Assembly (NCBI RefSeq): GCF_003403295.1
Contig: NZ_QUWV01000083.1
Location: 1-40,092, forward strand
Direction of reading: 5' to 3'
Source of the DNA: Komagataeibacter melaceti
Lineage (GTDB): Bacteria > Pseudomonadota > Alphaproteobacteria > Acetobacterales > Acetobacteraceae
Length of the DNA: 40,092 nt
Shown here: positions 22,712 to 32,168 of the stretch, one piece after another
Layout: each line of letters opens with the position of its first letter
Numbering within the stretch: position 1 is the first letter of the stretch
The notes under the pieces: generated by a model
The model's database searches: none
The model's input: the letters and a program-made list of their open reading frames with translations, nothing else
Told to the model about the DNA's origin: nothing
Translations under genes and position numbers: made by a program

Positions 22712-25345
22712 TTATTTTGCAACCACGAAGTTGACGATCCGGCCCGGCACGTGGATGCGCTTGACAATCCGCGCCCCGTCCAGCAGGCGCGCCACGTTCG
22801 GTTCGGCTTCCGCCAGGGCGATGACCTTCTCGGCGGGCATGTCAGGCGGCACGGCAATGGTGCCGCGCAGCTTGCCCATGATCTGCACCGCAATGGTCAA
22901 TTCACTCGCCTTGAGCAGTTCGGGCGTGGCGGTGGGCCATGTGCGTTCGACAACCGGGCTGCCGCCGGGTTCCAGCAGCGCCATCATCGCTTCGGCCTGA
23001 TGCGGCACCATCGGCGCACACAGCAGGGAGATGACGGTGGCGGCCTCGCGGCGGGCGAAGGCCATGCCGTCTTCCCCGGCCGCCTTTTCTGCATCCGCCA
23101 GGGCGGAGGTCAGTTCATGCAGGCGCGCCACGGCCACATTGGCGCTGAAGGCTTCCAGTGCTTCGGTAACCGCCGCGATGGTGCGGTGCGTGGCCCGGCG
23201 CAGCCCGTCCGCCGCGCGGGAGAGCGTGTCGGGGCAGGGCGCGCCCGCCGGGGTCTGCTCGGCCACGGTGCGCACGATGCGGAACAGGCGCTGGAGGAAG
23301 CGGGCCGAAGCCGCAACCCCGGATTCGGTCCATTCCATGTCACGTTCCGGCGGGCTGTCGGACAGCACGAACCACCGCGCGGTATCCGCGCCGAAGCGTT
23401 CGATGATGGCGACGGGCGCCACCGTATTGCGCTTGGACTTGGACATCTTTTCCACCCGCCCGATGGTGACGGGTGCGCCGGTGTCGCGGCGGGTGGCGCT
23501 GTCGGCCTTGCGGTCAACTTCCTCGGGGTAGAGCCAGTTGCCCTCGGCGTCACGGTAGCTTTCGTGGTTGACCATGCCCTGCGTGAACAGCCCGGCAAAG
23601 GGTTCATCCACATGCAGGTGGCCCGTCTCATGCATGGCGCGGGTGAAGAAGCGCGCATAGAGCAGGTGCAGGATCGCGTGTTCGATCCCGCCGATATACT
23701 GGTCCACCGGCAGCCAGCCATCGGCGGCGGGCACCACGGTGGGGGTGGCCGCATGCGGGGCGGTGAAGCGGGCGAAATACCATGAGCTGTCCACGAACGT
23801 GTCGCAGGTATCGGTCTCGCGCAGCGCGGGCTTGCCGCAGGACGGGCAGGCGACATGCTTCCATGTCGGGTGGTGTTCCAGCGGGTTGCCGGGGCGGTCG
23901 AATGTCACGTCATCGGGCAGGACGACGGGAAGCTGGTCGTCCGGCACGGGCTGCGCGCCGCAATCGGTGCAGTGAATGACGGGAATGGGGCAGCCCCAGT
24001 AGCGCTGGCGCGAAATGCCCCAGTCGCGCAGGCGCCAGTTGACCACGCCGTGGCCAAGCCCCAGCCCTTCCAGCCGGGTGATGGCTTCCTTCTTCGCGGC
24101 ATCGGTGTCCAGCCCGTCCAGGAAGCCGGAATTGAACAGCGTGCCCTGTCCTTCGTACGGCTTGTCCGTGGTGGTGAAGGTCGCGGCCTCCGCGCCCGGC
24201 GGCAGGATGACGGTGGCGAAGGGCAGGTTGTATTTGCGCGCGAAGTCAAAGTCGCGCTGGTCGCCACACGGGCAGCCGAACACCGCGCCCGTGCCGTAAT
24301 CCATCAGCACGAAATTCGCGATCCAGACCGGGAACGAGCGGTCGGGCATGAACGGGTGCGTCACGCGCAGGCCCGTGTCGAAGCCGCGCTTTTCAGCGGT
24401 TTCAATCGCTTCCTCGGATGTGCCGAGGCGGTGACATTCGGCAATGAACTCCGCCGCCTGCGCGTTCTTTGCCGCAACCTTGGCCGCCAGCGGGTGATCG
24501 GCCGCGATGGCGAGGAAGGACATGCCGAACAGCGTGTCGGGGCGGGTGGTGAATACCTCGACCGAATCAAGGTCGGTATCGAAACCCGCGGGCGGCTCAT
24601 GCAGGCCGAAGCGCACGCGCGCGCCCTCGGAACGGCCGATCCAGCGTTCCTGCATGGTGCGGACCCGTTCGGGCCAGCGCGGCAGGGTGTTCAGGCCCTC
24701 AAGCAGTTGCGGCGCGAAGCGGGTGATGCGCAGGAACCACTGCGAGAGCTTTTTCTGCTCGATCAGCGCGCCGGAACGCCAGCCGCGCCCGTCCACCACC
24801 TGTTCATTGGCCAGAACGGTCTGGTCCACGGGGTCCCAGTTGACCCAGCTTTCGCGCCGTTCGACCAGCCCGGCCTTAAGCATGTCCACGAACAGTTTCT
24901 GCTGCTTGCCATAATAGTCCGGCAGGCAGGTCGCGATTTCGCGGTCCCAGTTGAACGAGAAGCCAAGCCGCTTGAGTGTGGCGCGCATGGCGGCGATGTT
25001 GTCCATCGTCCACTTGCCGGGGTGCACGCCACGTTCGCGCGCCGCGTTTTCCGCCGGCAGGCCGAATGCGTCCCACCCCATGGGGTGCAGCACGCTGAAA
25101 CCGCGCGCGCGCTTGTAGCGGGCCACCACGTCACCCAGCGTGTAGTTGCGCACATGGCCCATGTGGAGCTGGCCCGACGGGTAGGGAAACATTTCCAGCA
25201 CATAGTATTTGGGCCGGTCGGCGGGCGGCACGTCAGGAACATTGAAGATGCCCGAAGACGCCCAGCGTTCCTGCCACTGCGGTTCTGCCGTGTGGAAGTC
25301 ATAGGCGGGGGAGGCGCTGTCCGGTGGGGTGCTGGTTTCGGTCAT
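22712..25345 (-). CDS. leuS: Leucyl-tRNA synthetase
   Basis: This encodes 877 residues from the ATG at 25345. It is a class I synthetase with the HIGH-type motif HMGH (residues 61-64, within [15 protein letters not shown]) and KMSKSK (633-638). Between them lies the CP1 editing domain (threonine-rich region around [12 protein letters not shown]) and a zinc-like segment [10 protein letters not shown]...CPSCGKPAL. The anticodon-binding helical domain and the small C-terminal domain complete the protein at the usual length. It charges tRNA-Leu in the cytosol and edits mischarged products. It begins 102 bases after the DUF3576 gene and is the first gene of the tight leuS-lptE-holA unit. Confidence 0.98.
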   Translation of the reverse strand: MTETSTPPDSASPAYDFHTAEPQWQERWASSGIFNVPDVPPADRPKYYVLEMFPYPSGQLHMGHVRNYTLGDVVARYKRARGFSVLHPMGWDAFGLPAENAARERGVHPGKWTMDNIAAMRATLKRLGFSFNWDREIATCLPDYYGKQQKLFVDMLKAGLVERRESWVNWDPVDQTVLANEQVVDGRGWRSGALIEQKKLSQWFLRITRFAPQLLEGLNTLPRWPERVRTMQERWIGRSEGARVRFGLHEPPAGFDTDLDSVEVFTTRPDTLFGMSFLAIAADHPLAAKVAAKNAQAAEFIAECHRLGTSEEAIETAEKRGFDTGLRVTHPFMPDRSFPVWIANFVLMDYGTGAVFGCPCGDQRDFDFARKYNLPFATVILPPGAEAATFTTTDKPYEGQGTLFNSGFLDGLDTDAAKKEAITRLEGLGLGHGVVNWRLRDWGISRQRYWGCPIPVIHCTDCGAQPVPDDQLPVVLPDDVTFDRPGNPLEHHPTWKHVACPSCGKPALRETDTCDTFVDSSWYFARFTAPHAATPTVVPAADGWLPVDQYIGGIEHAILHLLYARFFTRAMHETGHLHVDEPFAGLFTQGMVNHESYRDAEGNWLYPEEVDRKADSATRRDTGAPVTIGRVEKMSKSKRNTVAPVAIIERFGADTARWFVLSDSPPERDMEWTESGVAASARFLQRLFRIVRTVAEQTPAGAPCPDTLSRAADGLRRATHRTIAAVTEALEAFSANVAVARLHELTSALADAEKAAGEDGMAFARREAATVISLLCAPMVPHQAEAMMALLEPGGSPVVERTWPTATPELLKASELTIAVQIMGKLRGTIAVPPDMPAEKVIALAEAEPNVARLLDGARIVKRIHVPGRIVNFVVAK

Positions 25346-25383
25346 CTTCTTCTGGTTCGGTATGCGGGTGGCGGGCGGCTATG

Positions 25384-25403
25384 GCCCGCGGGAAAGCGCG
25401 GGC
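25384..25403 (-). other. GC hairpin between the DUF3576 gene and leuS
   Basis: GCCCGCG (25384-25390) pairs perfectly with CGCGGGC (25397-25403) over a 6-base loop. No T-run follows on the minus strand, so it is not a simple terminator. It lies in the leuS leader, where it could be an RNA structure, but in DNA this GC-rich it may be chance. Confidence 0.3.
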
Positions 25404-25447
25404 GGCACGAAAGGCGGCCGCCCGGCGGGGAAAAACCGTGCGGGCGC

Positions 25448-25975
25448 TCAGTGCTGTCCGCTATCGGTCCTGAGCTGGCGCGCACGGGTCAGGATGCGCG
25501 CCGTGATGTCGGATACGGTATTGGCCGCGACCGGGGTATCAACCCACTGGTTGTCCTGAAACACCTGGCGGAACACCGATACGCGCAGCGCGTCCGAACG
25601 CAGGCTGCGCGACAGGATGAAGCAGGTGATCTTGAAGCGCTCGTCCTTGGTGGCCGGGGGGGTGTACCAGTCCGTCAGGATCACGCCCGCCACCGCATCG
25701 GCCGAGGCGAACGGCATGAAGGACAGGGTATCGAGCGCGCCGCGCCACAGGAAGGCGTTGACGCCGTTGCTTTCCAGCGGGGTGGACCCGCCATTGGCCC
25801 CGCGATCCTCCTTGAGCAGGCGATTCTGCGGTATGACCAGCCCGCTCCGGTCATGAGGCCCGGAACTGCCACAGCCAGCAAGCAGGGATACGGCCAGCAG
25901 GGCCACGCATGCGCGCGCGCGGCGGCCCGACAGGGGGGCGGCGGAGGGGGCAGGATGGAACGGGCGAAGGGTCAT
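25448..25975 (-). CDS. DUF3576 lipoprotein
   Basis: This encodes 175 residues. I chose the ATG at 25975 because AGAGG lies 5 bases upstream; the frame stays open to 26026. A lipoprotein signal ends in LLAGC, so Cys35 is probably lipidated. The body, with VNAFLWRGALDTLSFMPFASADAVAGVILTDW, is the conserved core of the alphaproteobacterial DUF3576 family, which commonly precedes leuS. No enzymatic residues are known to me. Placement before leuS-lptE suggests an outer-membrane role, but that is inference from neighbours only. Confidence 0.85.
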   Translation of the reverse strand: MTLRPFHPAPSAAPLSGRRARACVALLAVSLLAGCGSSGPHDRSGLVIPQNRLLKEDRGANGGSTPLESNGVNAFLWRGALDTLSFMPFASADAVAGVILTDWYTPPATKDERFKITCFILSRSLRSDALRVSVFRQVFQDNQWVDTPVAANTVSDITARILTRARQLRTDSGQH

Positions 25976-26199
25976 GATGCCTCTGTGGACGCCGGGGAAG
26001 GCCCCCGCATGTGGTGATCCGGCCATGCGCCAGCCCGCCGGGGGTGACCGGCGGGGCGGCGTGCGGCCTGTCGCATTGTTCCTTCTTCATATCGCGCCCC
26101 GCCAGTCCCGCCAAGTCGCACGGGCACTTTACCCTGCGTTGCGTGACAATCGGGGCATTTGGGGGCAGAAATGGCAGGGTATTTCAATTGTAACGGGAC

Positions 26200-28236
26200 A
26201 TGATGAGACACGCTGCCAGATGGTACGGAGCCGCGCTGATCGGGTGGGGCATGCTGTGGCTGGGGGGCAATGTCACGGCGTCATGCGCGGCGGGTGTTGC
26301 GGCAGCGGGTGCTGTCGCGGCCCATGGCGCGGAAATGGCCGCGCGCATGCAGCCTGCCGAACAGCAGGCCGTCGTGCAGGCCCGCCCCAGCGCGGGGGCG
26401 GATACGAACGGGCTGCTTGACTGGCCCGGCGTACCGCGCCTTGGCCTGCCGGTGCTGCGCATGCCTGATTTTTCCACCACGGCCCAGCCGGCCGATGGCA
26501 ATCCGTGCCCCATGCTGCCGTGGCTGGCGCTGGCCGCGACGTGGGACCCCGAACTGGCGCACCGCGCGGGTGTGGCCCGCGCACGTAGTGAATGGCGGCA
26601 TGGCCGTGCCGTGCTGCGCGTGGGCGGCGTTGACCTGCTGCCTTCAGGCCGCCTTCAGGCCGGGGAGGACCAGGTACTGGCGGGCACCACGGCGGGCATG
26701 ATCGGCGCGGGGTTGCTTTCGGGCCATGTGCTGCCGGTATTCGGCTCCGTGATGGGGGAGGAACAGGCCCGCGCCGATGGCGTGATGCCCGAGCGCACCC
26801 GGCAGGTGCCCGCCACCCAACTGGTCGCCCACAGCCTGCTTGGCGTGGCCATGGCGCTGGAAACCGCTCATGGCGGGGCCATACTCTGCGGGGGCATGGC
26901 GCCCTGCCAGACCGTGACGGGGCTGGAGCAGGTGGTGCATGACGGCTGGCGCTTTCCTGGCATGGTCATGGCGCTGCCCGGCGGCGCGGGGCAGGCGACG
27001 GACAACACCGCCGCACCCGCGCTCGCGGCGGTTGGCGCGGGCGTGGATCTGGAACAGGTCGGCGCGCATGAGGACGGGCATGACGTGCTGGGGGCCAGCC
27101 TGCGCCAGGCGGTGCGCGACGGCAGCCTGAAGCCCGCGCTCGTGCAGGCCATGGCCGCGCATATCCTCGCCTCCTTCTACATGGCGGGCAGCATTGACCA
27201 TCCGCCGCCATTCGCCAGCACGCGCGCGAAGGTGGACCCGGCCCCTGATGATACACTGGTGAGCGATGTGGAGGCGGAAGGCACGGTCCTGCTCCAGAAC
27301 GAAAACCGGGTTCTGCCGTTTGACCCGGCGCTTGGTCCCGTGCTGGTGCTGGCCCGTCCCGCCATGGCCCATGCCGCCGGGCTGCTGGCGGATGCGCTGC
27401 GCCATGCGGGGCTGGCCATTACCCTCAACACCGTTGCCGATGGCGCGGGCGCGCCGGGAACCCTGCCCCCCGCCGCGGCACAGGCCGCGCGCGTGCTGGT
27501 GCTGAGCGACAGCAACGATGATAACCGGATGATCACGTCCCTGGCCGATCTGGGCGGCCATGTTGCCGTGGTTCTGGGCTCGGATGATCCCGACCGGCAG
27601 ATGCCGTGGCTCGATATGGTGGACAGCGTGGTGCAGGCATGGGCGTGGCGTGATGAATATGCCCAGCCCCTCGCCGCCCTGCTGGCGGGGCAGCAGGATT
27701 TTTCCGGTCACCTGCCCCTGACGCTGACCGGCGGGTTCTACCCGCCCGGTATGGCGGATGCGGATTACCGCGCCTTTGCCAACGCGCATGTCGTGCCGCT
27801 CTTTCCCTTCGGATACGGCCTGTCCACGCGGGGGCATGTCGCGTTGGGCGACCTGCATGTAGCGCGTGAGGGGAATCACCTTACCGCCAGCTTTTCCGTG
27901 ACCAATCCGGGCAGCATGCCGGTGCGTGTCGTGCCGCAGCTTTATGTCGAGGCACCACCTGACCTGCCTGTTGCGTCGCGGCGGCTGGCGGCGTGGCGCA
28001 GCGTGGTGGTCGCGCCCGGCCGCACGCTCCGGCTGGGCATGCCGGTCAGCCTGCGCCTGCTGGGGCAGTGGGACCCGGCGGGCGGCAACTGGGCTGTGGG
28101 GGCAGGGGATTATACGCTGTCGCTCGGGTTCTCATCGGTCATGCTGGTGCGCCATGCAACGGTTCACCTGCCCGCCCTGCATGTGCCCGGCGCGCTGGAG
28201 GCCGCGCCCACGCCCGTCATCGCCACCGCGGAGTAA
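26200..28236 (+). CDS. Family 3 glycoside hydrolase homologue, probably catalytically inactive
   Basis: This encodes 678 residues from the ATG at 26200 (ATG at 26203 also possible, preceded by GGG). A signal peptide lies at the N terminus. The fold order is GH3: an N-terminal barrel-like part, AGVDLEQ and LRQAVRDGSLKPALVQAMAAHIL, then the second domain VEAEGTVLLQNENRVLPF, then LPFGYGLS-like FPFGYGLST and a fibronectin-like C-terminal domain. Where active GH3 enzymes carry the nucleophile (usually SDW), this protein has MALP (residues 257-260) with no Asp. The preceding MCSYN-like segment is LCGGMAP, and the KHF segment is also absent. It looks like an exported pseudo-beta-glucosidase, perhaps binding glycan. 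It is divergent from the DUF3576 gene. Confidence 0.82.
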   Translation: MMRHAARWYGAALIGWGMLWLGGNVTASCAAGVAAAGAVAAHGAEMAARMQPAEQQAVVQARPSAGADTNGLLDWPGVPRLGLPVLRMPDFSTTAQPADGNPCPMLPWLALAATWDPELAHRAGVARARSEWRHGRAVLRVGGVDLLPSGRLQAGEDQVLAGTTAGMIGAGLLSGHVLPVFGSVMGEEQARADGVMPERTRQVPATQLVAHSLLGVAMALETAHGGAILCGGMAPCQTVTGLEQVVHDGWRFPGMVMALPGGAGQATDNTAAPALAAVGAGVDLEQVGAHEDGHDVLGASLRQAVRDGSLKPALVQAMAAHILASFYMAGSIDHPPPFASTRAKVDPAPDDTLVSDVEAEGTVLLQNENRVLPFDPALGPVLVLARPAMAHAAGLLADALRHAGLAITLNTVADGAGAPGTLPPAAAQAARVLVLSDSNDDNRMITSLADLGGHVAVVLGSDDPDRQMPWLDMVDSVVQAWAWRDEYAQPLAALLAGQQDFSGHLPLTLTGGFYPPGMADADYRAFANAHVVPLFPFGYGLSTRGHVALGDLHVAREGNHLTASFSVTNPGSMPVRVVPQLYVEAPPDLPVASRRLAAWRSVVVAPGRTLRLGMPVSLRLLGQWDPAGGNWAVGAGDYTLSLGFSSVMLVRHATVHLPALHVPGALEAAPTPVIATAE

Positions 28237-28244
28237 CGTGGGCC

Positions 28245-29315
28245 TTACTGCCCCGGCCGGATGACGGTGCACGGCAGGCCCTGATTCCTGAGCGTGGTGC
28301 AGGCGTTCAGGGCCGCCACCTGTGAAAGCCCGGCCAGACGCGCCCGATAGATGGTGCCGCCCGCCGGGCGGGGAACCGGAATGACCATGCTGCGCGCGCC
28401 CTGCAGCGCCGAAAAATCACCCTGCCGCGCCATGGTGGTGGCGAACCGCGCCTGCCCCTCGGCCGAGAACGCGCCAACCTGAACCATCCATGCCCCGTAA
28501 TCCACGCCACCGGCGGGAACCGGCGGCGCGCTGCGGGTATCGGTGCGGCAGGTCGTGTTGCCGGGGTCGTAGGCCAGGTTGGCATCCTGCACGCAGGCCG
28601 TGCGGTGCTGCTGCTGCACGGGGGCGGGGGGATTGAGCGTGGCGTACTGGATATAGGCATGTTCACGCGGGGCGGCATGGCCGCTGGTCAGCGCGACCGG
28701 CGTGGCCGTAACAGGCTGTGACGGGCTGCCGTAAACCGCCAGCGGGCCGCTCAGCGCGACCTCGTTGCCCAGATTGGGCGTGATGATGCGCAGGTAGCGC
28801 ACCGTCTGGCTGGGCAGCGGCCGCCCGTTTTCCAGATAGTCGTTCAGTCGCAGGGTGCCCGCGTTATAGGCGGCAAGGAAGCCGGGCGCGCCATACAGGC
28901 CGTACAGAATACGGATATAGGCCGTCCCGGCCAGGATGTTGTTGTGCGGGTCGTACGGGTCGGAGCCGAGGTGGTTGCGGCGCTGCATGTCGGCATAGGT
29001 GGGGGGCATGAGCTGCATGAGCCCGATCGCCCCGCTGGCCGAGCGTGTCAGGTGGCCGTCGATATATTCATGCCCCCCCGATTCCTTCTGGATCACGGCA
29101 CGTATCCAGTCCTGCGGGACGCCAAACCGGGTGGAGGCATCGGCAATATAGGGCTGCCACGGGTCGGTGGGCGGGCCGGGCGGGCGGTAGGCGGCCTTGC
29201 CCTCGTAGTAATTTCCGTAGCGTGAGCCGCCCGAACTGGCGCAGGCGGCAAGGCCAAGCCCCACCATGCCCAGCAGCACAAGGCGCGTCACACCGCGCAG
29301 GGAGACAGGGCGCAT
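28245..29315 (-). CDS. Lytic transglycosylase lipoprotein with a C-terminal SPOR domain
   Basis: This encodes 356 residues from the ATG at 29315, just after a GGGGG run; a GTG at 29342 would overlap the upstream gene. The signal ends in GLAAC, so Cys25 is probably lipidated. The SLT domain carries the catalytic Glu78 (IQKESGG), ASGAIGLMQLMPPT and LAAYNAG, which cleave between MurNAc and GlcNAc. Residues about 280-356 (AWMVQVGAFSAEGQARF...) form a SPOR domain that binds denuded glycan at division sites. It resembles RlpA-like or septal lytic enzymes by logic though not by catalytic fold. It is last in the hemW-nucleoside hydrolase-DUF1489 run. Confidence 0.88.
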   Translation of the reverse strand: MRPVSLRGVTRLVLLGMVGLGLAACASSGGSRYGNYYEGKAAYRPPGPPTDPWQPYIADASTRFGVPQDWIRAVIQKESGGHEYIDGHLTRSASGAIGLMQLMPPTYADMQRRNHLGSDPYDPHNNILAGTAYIRILYGLYGAPGFLAAYNAGTLRLNDYLENGRPLPSQTVRYLRIITPNLGNEVALSGPLAVYGSPSQPVTATPVALTSGHAAPREHAYIQYATLNPPAPVQQQHRTACVQDANLAYDPGNTTCRTDTRSAPPVPAGGVDYGAWMVQVGAFSAEGQARFATTMARQGDFSALQGARSMVIPVPRPAGGTIYRARLAGLSQVAALNACTTLRNQGLPCTVIRPGQ

Positions 29316-29329
29316 CGCCCCCGGCATGG

Positions 29330-29773
29330 TCAGATCAGGCACAGGGCAGCCAGTTCATTACGCAGGGCTTCGGGCAGCACGTCACCACTATGGCCATTGG
29401 CGCACAGGTCGGGCGGCGCATCTTCGGGGCGGAGGTAGCGCCAGCCCTGGAACGGGCGCATGGCGCGCGGGCTGACGGGAATGATGTCCGGCGCCATCAT
29501 GACCAGCGCGCAGGCGGTCCCGTCCTCACGCGTGTCGGGCCGGATGGCGGTAATGCGCTGGCGGCACAGGATGCGCCCCGAGATGACGCGGTAGATCGAC
29601 CCGCCATCCAGAATCTCGGCCGCGCGGCGCGGATACATGCGGGTGCGGAACCACGGCATGCCCGTGGGGTCCGTGCCATCAAGGTCATCGACCGGCGGGG
29701 TCTGGAGTGACTGGCGCAGGACCAGATCCTCGATCGACCGGATACCAACCGCCAGTTTGACCATATGGAGCAT
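29330..29773 (-). CDS. DUF1489 family protein
   Basis: This encodes 147 residues from the ATG at 29773, which has GGAAAGG 8 bases upstream; a second ATG at 29764 is possible. Conserved family features are RTRMYPRRAAEILDGGSIYRVISG, the following RQ, and PRAMRPFQGWRYL. The protein is cytosolic in appearance. The function of DUF1489 is not known to me; it is widespread in Alphaproteobacteria. It starts 19 bases after the nucleoside hydrolase stop and ends 14 bases before the lytic transglycosylase start, so it is in the same transcript. Confidence 0.85.
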   Translation of the reverse strand: MLHMVKLAVGIRSIEDLVLRQSLQTPPVDDLDGTDPTGMPWFRTRMYPRRAAEILDGGSIYRVISGRILCRQRITAIRPDTREDGTACALVMMAPDIIPVSPRAMRPFQGWRYLRPEDAPPDLCANGHSGDVLPEALRNELAALCLI

Positions 29774-29792
29774 GCGCCGCGCCTTTCCGCCG

Positions 29793-30956
29793 TTACCGTG
29801 CCTGCGCGGGCAGGTCGGTCTGGGCTTCGTGCAGGAACACTTCCCGGAAGCGCGCGCTGTCAACGGAGCGGACGATATGCGCCCGGCGCATCGGGCTGTT
29901 GCGGGGGGCCAGCGCGTCCGGCACCACAAAGGCATGGCCGTAATGCGGACCACGGCTGGTGTCGATGTCCATCCGTGCATCCACCGCCGAGGTGATCAGC
30001 GTGGGATCGACCGCGACGGCGCTCGTCAGTTCATCCCACAGCGGCAGCGGGTCGTAATATTTGCCGATATAGGCGGTGAGCGGTGTCTTCTTGCTGGTGA
30101 TCTGGTCCAGGTACGCGCGTGACAGCATGAGGTCGTTCGACACGCTGCCCACCACCGTTATGGCCTTCCACGGCGCGGTCAGGGTGATGTGGGCGGCTTC
30201 GGGATCGAAGATCATATTGAAATCGGATGCGAAATCCGCATTGCCGGTAATCGAGGCCATGCTCGTGTCCAGCATGCCGCCCATGAAGACAAGCTGCTTC
30301 GCCGTCTCGGCAAAGGTCGGGTCCTGCCGGATGGCCAGCGCGATGTTGGTCAGCGGCCCGGCGGCGATGATGGTGACCGCATGCGGGTGGGCATGGACCT
30401 GTTCGATCAGGAACTGCGCAGCACTCTGCGCCACGGGGGCGAGATGGGGCGCGCCTTCCTTCATTTCAGGCACGGGGGGCTGGACATCGGGGGCCTTGTC
30501 GATGGAGCCGAGGCCACCCCACGCGCCCTTCCACGGGATGGTGCCGTACTGCTGTTCATGCACGCGCATGTCCGCTTTCGTGTTGACCAGCGGATAGACC
30601 GCGCCATCGGCCACGGGCACGTCCGTCCGGCCCACGATTTCCAGCAGGCGGCGCAGGTGGGCCGATTCCGCGTTTTCCCATCCATCCCCGCTCACCACCG
30701 TCAGCCCCAACAGATGCACATGCGGGTTGAATAGCAGCGGAATGGTGGAAAGCTGGTCGGACCCGCCGGGGCCAAGGTAGTCGTTATCCGCGATCACCAG
30801 TTCCTGCGCATCCGCCGCGGGCGCAGGCGCGGGTGCGGCGTGGACGGTGGTGGCCATGAGCATGAAGGCGCTGGCGCAGGCAGCAAGCCGGGTGGAGCGG
30901 GATACAAGGAAAGAAAACACGCGGCGAACTCCCTGTCGTGGATATGTGGACGCCAT
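29793..30956 (-). CDS. Secreted nucleoside hydrolase family protein with a modified calcium motif
   Basis: This encodes 387 residues from the ATG at 30956, with TTAGG upstream. A long signal peptide ends near TTVHA (about residue 40). Inosine-uridine-preferring nucleoside hydrolases bind Ca2+ through DTDPGxDD. Here the corresponding segment is DNDYLGPGGSD (Asp57, Asp59, Asp67), which has extra residues and only one terminal Asp. Later motifs are intact: AAGPLTNIALA, FMGGM, and FNMIFDPEAAHI, which supplies further Ca2+ ligands. It should cleave the N-glycosidic bond of nucleosides in the periplasm, releasing ribose and a base, if active. It starts 16 bases after the hemW stop. Confidence 0.85.
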   Translation of the reverse strand: MASTYPRQGVRRVFSFLVSRSTRLAACASAFMLMATTVHAAPAPAPAADAQELVIADNDYLGPGGSDQLSTIPLLFNPHVHLLGLTVVSGDGWENAESAHLRRLLEIVGRTDVPVADGAVYPLVNTKADMRVHEQQYGTIPWKGAWGGLGSIDKAPDVQPPVPEMKEGAPHLAPVAQSAAQFLIEQVHAHPHAVTIIAAGPLTNIALAIRQDPTFAETAKQLVFMGGMLDTSMASITGNADFASDFNMIFDPEAAHITLTAPWKAITVVGSVSNDLMLSRAYLDQITSKKTPLTAYIGKYYDPLPLWDELTSAVAVDPTLITSAVDARMDIDTSRGPHYGHAFVVPDALAPRNSPMRRAHIVRSVDSARFREVFLHEAQTDLPAQAR

Positions 30957-30972
30957 CGTATTGCCTAATTTC

Positions 30973-32151
30973 CTAAAGCACCAGCGCGGCAAGCAGGCTT
31001 TCCAGCCGCAGCCGCCCCGCAGGTGTCGCGGCCAATACGTGGCGGGCGGGGTCATGGGTCAGGTAGCCTTCGTCCATCGCGGCGCGCATGATGTCGGGAT
31101 CGGTGGCGTCAGCCATGGTCATGCCGGTGCGGTGGGTGAAGCGGGTGGTCGAGATGCCTTCCGCCAGCCGCAGGCCCATCAGCAGCATTTCACGCGCGCG
31201 GTCGCGGTTATCCAGCATCTCCTCGGGGTGGGCACCGGTGCCGGTGCGCTCCACGCGTTCGGCCCATGGTTCGGGCGCGCGGTGGCGGCGCGTGGCCGCG
31301 GTCACGCCGTTGCGGGTCAGCCGCCCATGTGCGCCGGGACCGATGCCCAGATAGTCGCCATAGCGCCAGTAGGTCAGGTTATGGCGGCTTTCCCCACCGG
31401 GGCGGGCGTAGTTCGAGATTTCATAGCCATACAGCCCATGCCGGGCGGCGACCTCGGCAGTCAGGTCATACAGTCTGGCCGCGTCATCGCCATCGGGCAG
31501 GCGGAACCGGCCCTGACGGTACAGCCCCTCGAACCGGGTGCCCGGCTCAATGGTGAGTTGATAGAGCGAGAGATGGTCGGACACCAGCGCCAGCGCCGCC
31601 TCAAGCTCCGCCCGCCACGCCCGCGCATCCTGCCCCGGCCGGGCGTAGATCAGGTCGAACGAGACACGCCCGAACAGCGCGCGCGCCATTTCCAGCGCTG
31701 CCACGGCCTGCTGCGCGTCATGTTCACGGCCCAGAAAGCGCAGGGCCTCAGGCTCAAGGCTCTGGATACCCATGGAGATGCGGTTGACCCCGGCATCACG
31801 AAAGGCGCGCAGCAGGCCGGTTTCCATGCTGGTGGGGTTGGCTTCGAGCGTGATTTCCACATCCGCCGTGGTGCCGAACAGCTCACGGGCATCCGTAATC
31901 AGCCCGGCCACCGTTTCCGGCGCCATGAGGGAGGGGGTGCCGCCGCCAAAGAAAATCGAGCCGATCACCGGGCGCTCGGCCCGTGTGGCGCCCATGCGCG
32001 CGGCTTCATGGGCCAGTTCACGGCGCAGGGCCGCGCCAAAGCGGGCGCGCGGGATTTCATCGCGCACATGGCTGTTGAAATCACAGTACGGGCATTTGGA
32101 CAGGCAGAACGGCCAGTGCACGTACAGCGCCAGCGGTTCCTCCCTGTCCAT
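30973..32151 (-). CDS. hemW: HemW, radical SAM heme chaperone
   Basis: This encodes 392 residues from the ATG at 32151; a GTG at 32163 is in frame but adds no family-like sequence. The radical SAM triad is Cys16-x3-Cys20-x2-Cys23 (FCLSKCPYCDFNSH). Downstream are IFFGGGTPSL, EANP and GIQSL. The HemW C-terminal domain includes YEISNYARPG, SRHNLTYW and GIGPGAHG. Unlike true HemN it lacks the N-terminal extension, and such proteins are heme-transfer chaperones rather than coproporphyrinogen dehydrogenases. It is cytosolic with a 4Fe-4S cluster. It starts 17 bases after the kup stop and precedes the nucleoside hydrolase by 16. Confidence 0.93.
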   Translation of the reverse strand: MDREEPLALYVHWPFCLSKCPYCDFNSHVRDEIPRARFGAALRRELAHEAARMGATRAERPVIGSIFFGGGTPSLMAPETVAGLITDARELFGTTADVEITLEANPTSMETGLLRAFRDAGVNRISMGIQSLEPEALRFLGREHDAQQAVAALEMARALFGRVSFDLIYARPGQDARAWRAELEAALALVSDHLSLYQLTIEPGTRFEGLYRQGRFRLPDGDDAARLYDLTAEVAARHGLYGYEISNYARPGGESRHNLTYWRYGDYLGIGPGAHGRLTRNGVTAATRRHRAPEPWAERVERTGTGAHPEEMLDNRDRAREMLLMGLRLAEGISTTRFTHRTGMTMADATDPDIMRAAMDEGYLTHDPARHVLAATPAGRLRLESLLAALVL

Positions 32152-32168
32152 GAGGGCGGCCACGGGGG

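Noticed and set aside
23855-26017. Long open frame (720 codons) on the + strand over leuS and the DUF3576 gene
   Set aside because: It is antisense to two conserved genes. High GC produces such frames when the true genes are read in reverse, and the sequence is Arg/Gly/His rich without any domain.
26200-28236. Cellulose-operon beta-glucosidase (bglxA) of Komagataeibacter
   Set aside because: It is GH3-like, but no bcs or cellulose genes adjoin it and the catalytic Asp is missing.
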